Source: CAZSHB01 sp964606885 (lineage in GTDB: Bacteria > Babelota > Babeliae > Babelales > CAIQNR01). From it: a stretch of 64,000 nt of DNA. Numbering within the stretch: position 1 is the stretch's first letter; every line of letters begins with the position of its first letter. The DNA is taken from positions 1 through 64,000 of the forward strand of contig CAZSHB010000006.1 of assembly GCA_964606885.1 (NCBI GenBank). Reading direction: 5' to 3'. Under the pieces are notes generated by a model. The model was not told where the DNA came from. It did not search any database and saw nothing but the letters and a program-made list of their open reading frames with translations. This document shows, piece after piece, positions 8,018 through 16,268 of this stretch. Position numbers and translations under genes: made by a program.

Positions 8018-10546
8018 ATGCAGGAACATAATTATACAACATCGATGCCGTTGGTAGATTCGTTTAGTCATGACCATCAACAAGAGATGGAAAAAGCATT
8101 CTTTGTAACAAAAAAGGATGGCACACTTATTTCTCTTAACAGAGAAAAAGTATATGCAACGATTAAACGTGCTTGTCAGGGTTTTGAGCATGTTGTGTCC
8201 ATTGAACTTATCATGCAAGAATGTACAAAAAACATGTATGATAAAGCGACTACGCGTGTATTGGAAGATGCATTAGTGCTTGCAGCAATTTCTTTTATTG
8301 AACGGGATCCGGCGTACAGTGTTGTTGCCGCTCGTTTGTTACGTCAAAAATTATCAAAAGAAGTATTTGGCCAGTCTGTGACTTCAGATACATATGCACA
8401 AACATACAAAGTTTCTTTTGTAAAAAACATTAAAAAGGCGGTTGAGTATAGTTTACTTGATTCGCGTATGCTTGATTTTGATTTGGACTATTTAGCCGAT
8501 CAAATGGATCTTGGGCGTGATGATGCTATTGAATATCTTGGGTTATATAACTTATATGAACGTTATTTCTTAAGTTATGAAGATGTGCATCTTGAAATGC
8601 CACAAATGTTCTGGATGCGTGTTGCTATGGGTCTTGCGTTGTTTGAAGAAAACAAGAATGAGCGCGCCGTAGAATTCTACACGATCATGTCAAAGTTGTT
8701 CTACGTGCCAGGTACGCCAACCTTGTTACACAGTGGTACAACACATCCACAACTTAGCTCATGCTTTTTGACGACCATTTCTGACGATTTACACCACATT
8801 TTTAAATGTATGGGTGATAACGCGCAGATGGCCCGTTGGTCAGGCGGTATTGCAAACGACTGGACGCCGTTGCGTGCAACTGGTGCCTTTATTAAAAGTA
8901 TTAAGTCGGGCAGCCAAGGTGTCGTTCCTTTCTTAAAAATTGCTAACGATGTGAATGCTGCTATTAACCGTAGTGGTCGTCGTCGTGGTGCTACCGTTGC
9001 TTATTTAGAAACCTGGCATTTTGATATTGAAGATTTCCTTGATCTTCGTAGAAACACGGGTGATGAACGTCGCCGTACGCATGATATGAATACGGCTAAC
9101 TGGATTCCGGATTTGTTTATGAAGCGTGTTATGGCTGATGGTCAGTGGACATTGTTCTCGCCGGATGATGTTGCGGATCTTCATGATCTGTATGGAGCAG
9201 CTTTTGAACAACGTTATCAAGAGTACGAAGAGCTTGCGCGCCAAGGTAAAATTAAACTTTCAAAAACAATCAGCGCTTTAGAATTATGGCGTAAGATGTT
9301 GACCCGTCTTTTTGAAACAGGTCATCCATGGATTACGTTTAAAGATCCGTGTAACGTTCGTTCACCACAAGACCATGTAGGCGTTGTGCACAGCTCAAAC
9401 TTGTGTACAGAAATTACGCTTAATACTTCTGCCGATGAAACAGCGGTATGTAACCTTGGTTCAGTTAACTTGGCTCGTATGATTACTGATGGTCAGCTTG
9501 ATGAACAGCTTTTATCAAAAACGATCAATACTGCAATGCGTATGCTTGATAACGTGGTTGATATTAACTACTACCCGGTTAAAGAAGGCCAAAATTCTAA
9601 CCAACGTCATCGTCCAGTTGGTCTTGGCATTATGGGATTACAAGACGCATTGTTCCAGTTGAACATCAGTTTTGCATCACCAGAAGCGTTAGATTTTTCT
9701 GATATGGTAGGGGAAATGGTATCGTACCACGCGATTCTTGGTTCATCACAATTGGCCAAAGAACGTGGTACCTATGTCAGTTATAAAGGTTCAAAGTGGG
9801 ATCGTAATATTTTCCCGTTAGATACTATCGATTTGTTAGAAAAAGAACGTGGCATGCCGATCGATGTATCGCGCAAAACACGCCTTGATTGGAATGCAGT
9901 ACGTGAGCACGTTAAGCAGTATGGTATGAGAAATTCAAACACCATGGCTATCGCTCCTACAGCAACAATTTCTAATATCTCTGGTTGCTTCCCGTGTATT
10001 GAGCCGATCTTTAAGAACCTGTATGTAAAAGCAAACATGGGCGGCGAGTTTACCGTTATTAATAGATACTTGGTCGAAGATCTTAAAGCCCTTAATTTAT
10101 GGGGCAAAGAGATGCTTGATTTGATTAAGTATTACGATGGTAGCGTTGCTCGTATTGATGTTATCCCTGAACATATTAGAAATAAATATAAAGAAGCATT
10201 TGAACTTGATCCAATATGGATGGTTGATATTGCTGCTGAGCGTGGTAAATGGATTGATCAAAGCCAATCGCATAACGTGTTCCTACAAGGTATGTCGGGT
10301 AAGACCCTTGATCTTGTATACAAACATGGTTGGAAGAAAGGCATGAAGACTTTCTATTATTTACGTACTCTTGGAGCGTCTCAGATTGAAAAAGCAACCC
10401 TTGATGCATCTAAGTTTGGGTTTACACAAAAGCGGGAATATAATGCTGTAGATACCAATCAGCAAAATGGTGCGGCTTCTCCTGAAATGCCTACAGCACC
10501 AGCGGCATGTAGTTTAATAGATCCTGGTTGTGAATCTTGTCAGTAA
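8018..10546 (+). CDS. nrdA: ribonucleoside-diphosphate reductase large subunit
   Basis: Catalytic alpha subunit (842 residues) of an aerobic class I ribonucleotide reductase, which makes dNDPs from NDPs. An ATP-cone regulatory domain occupies about residues 25-115. The redox and catalytic cysteines lie in SSCFLT and in NLCTE (N-x-C-x-E), with a second Cys in AVCNLGSVNL. The paired tyrosine region near NSNTMAIAPTATISNISGC is present but diverged. The C terminus ends with a CESCQ tail for re-reduction by thioredoxin-like partners. I chose ATG 8018 because AAAGGAG lies 5 bases upstream; ATG 7973 is an alternative. The partner gene nrdB follows after 23 bases and points to subclass Ic. Confidence 0.96.
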   Translation: MQEHNYTTSMPLVDSFSHDHQQEMEKAFFVTKKDGTLISLNREKVYATIKRACQGFEHVVSIELIMQECTKNMYDKATTRVLEDALVLAAISFIERDPAYSVVAARLLRQKLSKEVFGQSVTSDTYAQTYKVSFVKNIKKAVEYSLLDSRMLDFDLDYLADQMDLGRDDAIEYLGLYNLYERYFLSYEDVHLEMPQMFWMRVAMGLALFEENKNERAVEFYTIMSKLFYVPGTPTLLHSGTTHPQLSSCFLTTISDDLHHIFKCMGDNAQMARWSGGIANDWTPLRATGAFIKSIKSGSQGVVPFLKIANDVNAAINRSGRRRGATVAYLETWHFDIEDFLDLRRNTGDERRRTHDMNTANWIPDLFMKRVMADGQWTLFSPDDVADLHDLYGAAFEQRYQEYEELARQGKIKLSKTISALELWRKMLTRLFETGHPWITFKDPCNVRSPQDHVGVVHSSNLCTEITLNTSADETAVCNLGSVNLARMITDGQLDEQLLSKTINTAMRMLDNVVDINYYPVKEGQNSNQRHRPVGLGIMGLQDALFQLNISFASPEALDFSDMVGEMVSYHAILGSSQLAKERGTYVSYKGSKWDRNIFPLDTIDLLEKERGMPIDVSRKTRLDWNAVREHVKQYGMRNSNTMAIAPTATISNISGCFPCIEPIFKNLYVKANMGGEFTVINRYLVEDLKALNLWGKEMLDLIKYYDGSVARIDVIPEHIRNKYKEAFELDPIWMVDIAAERGKWIDQSQSHNVFLQGMSGKTLDLVYKHGWKKGMKTFYYLRTLGASQIEKATLDASKFGFTQKREYNAVDTNQQNGAASPEMPTAPAACSLIDPGCESCQ

Positions 10547-10569
10547 TAGTTTAAAGAAAGATAATAATC

Positions 10570-11586
10570 ATGAACAAAAAACAAAGTATTAATGGCGGTA
10601 TTGTTTGCAATAGCAAAACTGATCCTAATAAAATTTTACCCATGCGTTATTTGTGGGCGCGTCAACATTACAAAGATGGCGTTGCTAATAATTGGACACC
10701 TGAAGAAGTGTCTATGCAAAAAGACGTAGAACAATGGAAAGATCCAAAGTTTTTGTCAGCAGATGAACGACGTTTAATTTTGTGGAATATGGGATTCTTC
10801 TCAACCGCAGAATCGCTTACAGCAAACAATTTGGTTTTGGCGGTATACCGTCATGTAACCAATCCAGAATGCCGTCAGTATTTGCTGCGCCAAGCGTTTG
10901 AAGAAGCGGTACACACAGATACGTTTATCTATTGTTGCGATTCGTTAGGGCTTAACCCTGATGAAATTTACAACATGTATAACACTATCCCATCAATTGA
11001 AGAAAAAGATACGTTTGTTGTTAATCTGACTAAAACTATTTTTAGTCCAACATTTGAAATTACCGATTTAGATTCTTTACGTACGTTTGTGCGTGATTTG
11101 ATCGGTTATTACGTGATTATGGAAGGTATCTTCTTCTACGCTGGTTTTGCTATGATGCTTGGTTTAAAGCGCCAAAACAAAATGGTGGGTATTGGCGAAC
11201 AGTTTGAATATATTATGCGCGACGAAAGTATTCATTTAGCTTTTGGGTGCGACCTAATCAATACTATCAAACAAGAAAATCCTGATATTTGGACGCAAGA
11301 GCTGCAAGATGAAATTGTAAGTTTGATTAAACAAGCAGTTACACTTGAAGCGCAATATGCACGTGACGCATGCCCACGTGGGTTGCTTGGTATTGGAACT
11401 GACCAATTTGTAAACTATGTAGAGTATATTGCGGATCGTCGTTTAGAACGTATTGGTTTGCCAAAAGTATACAATAAAGAAAATCCATTCCCATGGATGT
11501 CACAGTCAACCGATTTAACCAAAGAAAAGAACTTCTTTGAATCTCGTGTAACTGAATACAGAACGGGTGGTTCTCTGGAGTGGTAA
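10570..11586 (+). CDS. nrdB: class Ic ribonucleotide reductase small subunit (Phe in place of radical Tyr)
   Basis: Radical-generating beta subunit (338 residues). Metal ligands are visible as E81 (FFSTAESL), E112 and H115 (FEEAVH), E185 (IMEGIFFY), E219 and H222 (RDESIH). The position four residues after H115, where class Ia enzymes carry the radical Tyr, is Phe119, and the first ligand is Glu rather than Asp. Both features match the Chlamydia trachomatis enzyme, which uses a Mn/Fe cofactor without a tyrosyl radical. The surrounding sequence also resembles the chlamydial protein from memory (no alignment run). It is the second gene of the nrdAB operon, followed by a terminator. Confidence 0.96.
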   Translation: MNKKQSINGGIVCNSKTDPNKILPMRYLWARQHYKDGVANNWTPEEVSMQKDVEQWKDPKFLSADERRLILWNMGFFSTAESLTANNLVLAVYRHVTNPECRQYLLRQAFEEAVHTDTFIYCCDSLGLNPDEIYNMYNTIPSIEEKDTFVVNLTKTIFSPTFEITDLDSLRTFVRDLIGYYVIMEGIFFYAGFAMMLGLKRQNKMVGIGEQFEYIMRDESIHLAFGCDLINTIKQENPDIWTQELQDEIVSLIKQAVTLEAQYARDACPRGLLGIGTDQFVNYVEYIADRRLERIGLPKVYNKENPFPWMSQSTDLTKEKNFFESRVTEYRTGGSLEW

Positions 11587-11615
11587 ACCCACAGTGTAAC
11601 TAGTTTTACGGTATT

Positions 11616-11644
11616 AAGAGCAGATGAAAGTCTGCTCTTTTTTG
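11616..11644 (+). terminator. intrinsic terminator after nrdAB
   Basis: A perfect 9-bp stem AAGAGCAGA / TCTGCTCTT with a 6-base loop runs into seven T residues. It is located 30 bases after the nrdB stop. Confidence 0.88.
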
Positions 11645-11724
11645 TTGTCCAAAGAGAGCTCTGGGCGTACACTTAGTATCTGTTGTTGTAGCTGATGTGT
11701 TTTATTATAGAAAAGAAGTTACGT

Positions 11725-12765
11725 ATGAAAAAATTATTGTTAGTGACCAGTTTTTTTATGAGCTGTGTTGCGTATCAACAGATTAACGTTCCTCGTGTTT
11801 CTCTGGCATTTTTGCCTACACCGTTGCATGTATTATCGCGTATGACTGCCGATTTGCAGGGGCCGACGGTATTGATAAAAAGAGATGACCAAACAGGTTT
11901 AGGTATGGGCGGTAATAAAACGCGCAAACTTGAATTTTTGATGGCAGACGCACTTGCTCAAGGCTGTGATACGGTGATTAGTATAGGCGCAATACAATCT
12001 AATCATATTCGGCAAGTTGCAGCGGCGTGTGCTCAATGTGGGCTAGCATGTGAGCTTTTGTTGCGTAGCAAAAAGCCAGATCAACTGCAAGGGAACAATC
12101 TTTTGAATCATATTTTTGGTGCAAAATTGTATTGGACTAAAGAAGAAGGGCAACCGCAATCATTAGAAGAGCTGGCAGATTGTTTGTGTGCACAAGGTAA
12201 GAAACCGTATATTATTCCGGTGGGTGGTTCAAATGATGTTGGAGCGCTTGGGTATGCACAAGCAATGCTTGAAATTACTGAACAGCTTAAAGCACAAGAA
12301 CAAGCAGTAACGCATATAGTGGCAGCAACAGGTTCTGCAGGAACATTAGCGGGTCTTGTGGTAGGTGCTTATGTGACTGGGTTTGCTGGTAAAGTTATTG
12401 GCATTAGTATTGATGAACCTGCTGGGAATCAGGAGGCTTTTGTAGCTAAACATGTTGCAATAGCTAATAAGATTGTGGAGCGTTTAGGTCTTGATAAAGT
12501 ATTTATACCAGAAGATTTTACGATTGTTTTTGATTATGTGGCTAGGTACGCAGTACTTGGAGATCTTGAGCACAATGCCATTACCTATCTTGCACAAACA
12601 GAGGGTATTTTGTTGGACCCTGTTTACACAGGCCGTGCATTTGGTGGATTGCTTGATCTTATAAAGCGGGGCGAATTTACTTCTCAAGATACAGTTTTAT
12701 TTGTTCACACGGGTGGTACGCCTGGGTTATTTGCGTATGCAGAACGTCTTGGCGCAGCGGCTTAG
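11725..12765 (+). CDS. D-cysteine desulfhydrase / ACC deaminase family protein with signal peptide
   Basis: PLP-dependent fold-II enzyme homologue of 346 residues. Family motifs are intact: GGNKTRKLEF with the predicted PLP lysine at K65, QSNHIRQ (about 91-97), a GSAGTLAGL phosphate-binding loop, LDPVYTGRAFGGL and HTGGTPGLFAY. Relatives release pyruvate, ammonia and sulfide from D-cysteine or deaminate ACC. Unusually, the protein starts with a signal-peptide-like segment (MKKLLLVTSFFMSCVAYQQ), which cytoplasmic relatives lack. I used ATG 11725; an in-frame ATG at 11695 is longer but dilutes the signal. Its place beside secreted ankyrin genes suggests a role outside the cytoplasm. Substrate is not determined. 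Confidence 0.8.
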   Translation: MKKLLLVTSFFMSCVAYQQINVPRVSLAFLPTPLHVLSRMTADLQGPTVLIKRDDQTGLGMGGNKTRKLEFLMADALAQGCDTVISIGAIQSNHIRQVAAACAQCGLACELLLRSKKPDQLQGNNLLNHIFGAKLYWTKEEGQPQSLEELADCLCAQGKKPYIIPVGGSNDVGALGYAQAMLEITEQLKAQEQAVTHIVAATGSAGTLAGLVVGAYVTGFAGKVIGISIDEPAGNQEAFVAKHVAIANKIVERLGLDKVFIPEDFTIVFDYVARYAVLGDLEHNAITYLAQTEGILLDPVYTGRAFGGLLDLIKRGEFTSQDTVLFVHTGGTPGLFAYAERLGAAA

Positions 12766-12816
12766 TGTAATGGATACTGTTTGCGGTTTTTAATGTTTAG
12801 ATAGAGAGAGTTGTTT

Positions 12817-13404
12817 ATGAAAAGTGTGCAAAAAGTTTTGATCGTAAGTCTGGTAATAAACTCAGTTTTGTTTTGTTTAGATGAATCAGTTAAACCAATA
12901 AAAACATTAAAGACACAGATGCAGCTTGCTATAGATAATGCTGATGCGCCAAAAGTTAAAAAACTATTAGAGCGGCAAGGTTTTACTGATCTAACAACTC
13001 CTATTGCGCCAGATTCAAGATCTGCCTTAGAATTGTTGCTTGATAAGGCTGCAGGTTATCATAAGCCCGCACAGCAAAAACAATTGGCTGCTATTATGCG
13101 TATGTTTCTTGTATTAGGTGTTGATCAGAATGCGCGTATACAAGGTATGAATGCATATAATACTTCTGTGCACTACTTACTACGGCATAGTCTTGGGTAC
13201 GATAATATTGTTTTAGAACAGTTAATTACATCTCCAGATTTTGATCCTTTTGTTACAAATGCTAACAGTCAAACTCCTTTAGAAATGTCGCGTGCACTAT
13301 GTATTGATAATCCTACACAGAAGGCAAGACGGGAATATATAGAAGGTCTTTTGGTGATGGCAGAAGAGCATGCAAAGCAGCGTTTAAAGCATGGAAAAAA
13401 ATAA
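12817..13404 (+). CDS. secreted ankyrin-like protein
   Basis: A 195-residue protein with a signal peptide (about 1-20) and diverged ankyrin-type helices. Recognisable pieces are MQLAIDNADAPKVKKLLERQ at about 33-52 and the N-S-Q-T-P-L-E-M segment near 150. Ankyrin repeats mediate protein binding, and secreted ones are common host-facing effectors in intracellular bacteria. SD GAGAGAG precedes ATG 12817; a TTG two codons earlier is not needed. It is first in a run of small secreted genes and overlaps the region of the next ATG at 13391. The partner is unknown. Confidence 0.7.
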   Translation: MKSVQKVLIVSLVINSVLFCLDESVKPIKTLKTQMQLAIDNADAPKVKKLLERQGFTDLTTPIAPDSRSALELLLDKAAGYHKPAQQKQLAAIMRMFLVLGVDQNARIQGMNAYNTSVHYLLRHSLGYDNIVLEQLITSPDFDPFVTNANSQTPLEMSRALCIDNPTQKARREYIEGLLVMAEEHAKQRLKHGKK

Positions 13405-13411
13405 GGTCTAT

Positions 13412-13684
13412 ATGAATAGAGTACAAGCATATATGTTGCTCGTAATGTTTGTTTTTAGTTCTAAAGAAGTTAGTGCAGCTTTTTTGTTGTGCTGTAAAAA
13501 AGCAAAATCGCAAGAATTAACTATGGACCAACGTCAAAAAGAATATCAGCAATTCTGTCAACAATGTAAAGGTAGTATCCCTCTGGTACCTATGCTTAGT
13601 CCAGAAGAAGAAGACAAAATAAAGCGTGCTCGGTTGCAGTCTGCAACAAAACAAGAAATGAATACAAAAACGGCCGATCTGTAA
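13412..13684 (+). CDS. small secreted Cys-containing protein
   Basis: Not recognised. A 90-residue protein with a signal peptide ending near VSAAF, followed by a mature part with two CC/CxxC-like pairs (LLCCKK and FCQQCKG) and a charged helical C terminus. SD AAGG sits 5 bases before ATG 13412; an upstream in-frame ATG at 13391 lies inside the preceding gene. The short distance implies co-transcription with the ankyrin-like gene upstream. Confidence 0.55.
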   Translation: MNRVQAYMLLVMFVFSSKEVSAAFLLCCKKAKSQELTMDQRQKEYQQFCQQCKGSIPLVPMLSPEEEDKIKRARLQSATKQEMNTKTADL

Positions 13685-13719
13685 GAGTAATGTACTCAAA
13701 CATAGAGTTTTGAGTTTGA

Positions 13720-13866
13720 AAGAGCGGGTGTAATCCTGCAGGTGGTACAAAAGTTGCAGTCTATCTAGATTCGCTTGCTCGTATTTTGTATTAACTTAAT
13801 AAGTCTGGATATAGCGCTCTTGAGCAAGTTATGGCGTATATTCCTGGTTATGATCAAACTGCGTAG
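13720..13866 (+). pseudogene. decayed ankyrin-repeat fragment
   Basis: One frame reads through 13720-13866 with protein-like content broken by a single TAA at 13792-13794 and closed by TAG at 13864. Before the stop it encodes CNPAGGTKVAVYLDSLARIL; after it, NKSGYSALEQVMAYIPGYDQ. The second part resembles the N-x-x-G-x-S/T-A-L-E start of an ankyrin repeat. There is no start codon or SD. I infer the remnant of a gene related to its intact ankyrin neighbours. Confidence 0.45.
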
Positions 13867-13894
13867 TTGCCTTAGGCGATCTTATTGCTATACT
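13867..13894 (+). promoter_or_regulatory. sigma70-type promoter for secreted ankyrin gene at 13930
   Basis: TTGCCT (13867-13872), a 16-base spacer and TATACT (13889-13894), giving a leader of about 30 bases to the ATG. This is one of the better matches to consensus in the window. Confidence 0.65.
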
Positions 13895-13929
13895 GCCGGC
13901 GTCTTTAATTTTTACCTAAAGGGGTTCGT

Positions 13930-14619
13930 ATGAACAACGTTCACAACATAGTGATGATCAGCTTGTTATTGTCAGGTGCGCACGTGTATGCACAAGATCC
14001 TGTAGTTACAGAAAATCAAAATGATACGCATGTTGATGAAGCTGTTGCATCAACAGAAAACCAAATAAGAAATACTGATGGTTGCACACAAGAATTTTTG
14101 GATACTGAACTTACAGCGGCAGCATTTCGTACGGTACAAGAAGTAGAATTACTTTTAAGGCTCGGTGCTAATGTTGATGGTACTCTTCAAGAGGGCCACA
14201 CATCTCCGCTTGAAGCCGCAGCATACGGAGTACATGGAAAACCTGATAGTCAAGAACAAGCAGCAGTTTTTGCGGCCTTACTAAAGGCTGGTGCTAACAC
14301 TAAGCTCGAAAAAAATGGTCATGCTATTTCTCTTGCACACCATTTAGCAAGCAGCTGTCAGCCAGTTAAATTGGCTCTTTTTGCACAAGCGGGCGGCGAT
14401 TTTGATGTGTTAGATGAAGGGTTAAGTGTATGGCAATCATTTGAAATTTTTGGAACTGATTGTGCGGGTGCTGATAGAGCGGCAATAGAAGCGTTGCTTG
14501 CAGCAAAAAAACCTACAGTGGTAGAAGAAAAAGCTACAGCAGAAGATGCAGTAAAGACTGAAGAGTCTGCAACTGAAAAAGCTGCATCAGAAGAACTAAC
14601 AAAAGATGCAAAAAATTAA
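13930..14619 (+). CDS. secreted ankyrin-like protein with acidic Ala/Glu-rich tail
   Basis: A 229-residue protein with a signal peptide ending AQD near residue 22, then two to three ankyrin-like units (VQEVELLLRLGANVDG at about 68-83; FAALLKAGANTKLEKNGHAI; VKLALFAQAGGDFDVLDEG) and a low-complexity tail of Ala, Glu, Lys and Thr from about 195. The units carry the typical L-L-x-x-G-A-x-x pattern. Its own promoter (13867) and terminator (14646) make it a single-gene unit; SD AAAGGGG. Likely a protein-binding secreted factor, possibly host-directed; the target is unknown. Confidence 0.78.
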   Translation: MNNVHNIVMISLLLSGAHVYAQDPVVTENQNDTHVDEAVASTENQIRNTDGCTQEFLDTELTAAAFRTVQEVELLLRLGANVDGTLQEGHTSPLEAAAYGVHGKPDSQEQAAVFAALLKAGANTKLEKNGHAISLAHHLASSCQPVKLALFAQAGGDFDVLDEGLSVWQSFEIFGTDCAGADRAAIEALLAAKKPTVVEEKATAEDAVKTEESATEKAASEELTKDAKN

Positions 14620-14645
14620 CACGTAACGTGTTGCTGTAAAATTAT

Positions 14646-14674
14646 AAAAAGGGGCCTGAAAAGGCCTCTTTTTT
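14646..14674 (+). terminator. intrinsic terminator after ankyrin gene
   Basis: Stem AAAAAGGGGCC / GGCCTCTTTTT with loop TGAAAA followed by T residues. The A-tract on the left could also let it act leftward. Confidence 0.82.
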
Positions 14675-14699
14675 ATGGCATAAACGGTACGGTGATTTT

Positions 14700-14727
14700 T
14701 TGGTAAAAAATTAGAAAGTGCTATTCT
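14700..14727 (+). promoter_or_regulatory. sigma70-type promoter for ankyrin gene at 14762
   Basis: TTGGTA (14700-14705), 16-base spacer, TATTCT (14722-14727). Position gives a leader of about 28 bases containing the SD AGGGG. Confidence 0.5.
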
Positions 14728-14761
14728 ATAGCGGATATAAATAAACTTTTTAGGGGTTCTT

Positions 14762-15346
14762 ATGAAAAAAATAATGTCAGTTGTGTTGCTTGTTCCACAA
14801 GTAGCATTTTGTGATAATAATTATCAAAATAATTTAGAATTATGGCGTGCTGTAGGTGTATGTACAGATCAAGGTTCTTTTTTTAGACCAAGTGGTGAAG
14901 AGCAGGTGCTACAAGCATTACGCAATTTGGGTAACCCTAATACTACCAACCAAACAGGTAATACTGTGTTGTATACAGCGCTTCTTAATGGATGCTCAGA
15001 AGCTACTATTTTAGGTCTTATACAAGCCGGTGTAGATCTTAAAGCAAAAAGCAGCCAAGGAAGAGCTCCTTTGCATGCAGTAGCAATAGCCCAAAAAAGT
15101 AATAATCCTCATGCAGTTATCAAGCTGTTGCTTGCGTACGGTGCAGCTGTTGATCCAAAAGATAACAACTATAAAACACCAGCAGATTTTGCAGTAGCTC
15201 GTTGTAATAAGGCAGCATTACAAGCGTTTATAAAGCAAGGAGCAGAGCGTACTATTAAGCCAGCTGATTTTGAAAATATTGCGCACTGTTCTTCTGATGA
15301 AGAAACAAAGCATTTGCGCGCTACCTATTATGGTCAGAAGTCTTAA
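14762..15346 (+). CDS. secreted ankyrin-repeat protein
   Basis: A 194-residue protein with a short signal peptide (cleavage near AFC-D, residue 19) and three ankyrin repeats: TGNTVLYTALLNGCSEATIL (about 72-91), QGRAPLHAVAIAQ with AVIKLLLAYGAAVDPKDNN (about 100-142), and KTPADFAVARCNKAALQAFI (about 143-162). These match ankyrin consensus better than the two upstream paralogues do. It has its own promoter and a strong SD (AGGGG). It ends 6 bases from the convergent ComEC-like gene. Likely a secreted protein-interaction module. Confidence 0.85.
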   Translation: MKKIMSVVLLVPQVAFCDNNYQNNLELWRAVGVCTDQGSFFRPSGEEQVLQALRNLGNPNTTNQTGNTVLYTALLNGCSEATILGLIQAGVDLKAKSSQGRAPLHAVAIAQKSNNPHAVIKLLLAYGAAVDPKDNNYKTPADFAVARCNKAALQAFIKQGAERTIKPADFENIAHCSSDEETKHLRATYYGQKS

Positions 15347-15352
15347 TATTTT

Positions 15353-16213
15353 TTAAAAATGATTTTCATAGGGAGTCTTTATGGCTCCCTTTTTCTTTTT
15401 CTTAATAGGTGTGACTGGCTCTACTGTTACAGGAGCCATAGAACTTAGTTTTTCTAAAATCTGCGTGTAATCAGTTTTAGATTTTCTTTGTGGTACATAC
15501 ACAATTTCTTTAATGCGCACGGTGTGCTGTAGTTGCTGGAGCGCTAAGATTGTGCGTGCAGAAAGCTTATGCAGTACCAGTTTATCTACAGTTACCGATC
15601 CTGTTTTTTTACATAACGTTGGTATTAATGAAAATTGTACAAACGACACAGGGGATCTTTTTTCTGTTAATCCACCCCGGTCTTCTAATGTTAAGAGCGA
15701 ATCTTTTTTGGTAATTAACACCATTTTTCTTTTGTTATAGAGCGCATGCGTTACGTATGATTTTTCCTGTATAAAGCATCCAAGCGCAACAACTAACACG
15801 AGTCCGCAGAGTATTGCCGTATGCTGCAAGGGCCGACCCCATTTTTTATGGTGTAGTGTTATAAAAGCAATCGCAGCACAGGTAATACAAAGCCAAAGCA
15901 TATGTTCTGCAAGTGCTGCTAAAAAGAAGGGGGATCCAAAACTCAGGAGTTTAATCCACACTGTGCAGAGTATATTAAGCAGTTTGCCTACTAATGGTGC
16001 AGAAAACCCAAGTAAGTGCGCAAAAAATAAACATGATGATATAAGTAAAAAAAGAGCCAGAAACGGCCCAAATATAAGATTGCCCACAACGCTTATCCAT
16101 GACACAGGTAATCCCCATGCGCATAAAAAGGGAAGTGATATAACAGAGAGCATCATGTTTATGTGCAAGAAGTTAAGGAACCATTTGCTCCATCGGTCTA
16201 GTATGGTATTCAT
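15353..16213 (-). CDS. degenerate ComEC-like membrane protein
   Basis: A 286-residue protein with about five hydrophobic segments, then a soluble C-terminal part. The stretch SLPFLCAWGLPVSWISVVGN followed by LIFGPFLALFLL resembles the ComEC competence domain. The soluble part (from about 165) is spaced like the ComEC metallo-beta-lactamase domain (LLTLEDRGG, then DKLVLHKLSARTILALQQL) but lacks the metal-binding HxHxDH motif. ComEC normally forms the DNA-uptake channel and is more than twice this size, so this is a truncated or split relative that may not bind metal. The C terminus is a basic KKKKK tail. Function in DNA uptake is uncertain. Confidence 0.5.
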   Translation of the reverse strand: MNTILDRWSKWFLNFLHINMMLSVISLPFLCAWGLPVSWISVVGNLIFGPFLALFLLISSCLFFAHLLGFSAPLVGKLLNILCTVWIKLLSFGSPFFLAALAEHMLWLCITCAAIAFITLHHKKWGRPLQHTAILCGLVLVVALGCFIQEKSYVTHALYNKRKMVLITKKDSLLTLEDRGGLTEKRSPVSFVQFSLIPTLCKKTGSVTVDKLVLHKLSARTILALQQLQHTVRIKEIVYVPQRKSKTDYTQILEKLSSMAPVTVEPVTPIKKKKKGAIKTPYENHF

Positions 16214-16268
16214 AGCTCTAGAGTGTACTAAAAAGAAACAAAGCTGCCCAGGAAAAAGGAAATAGTCT

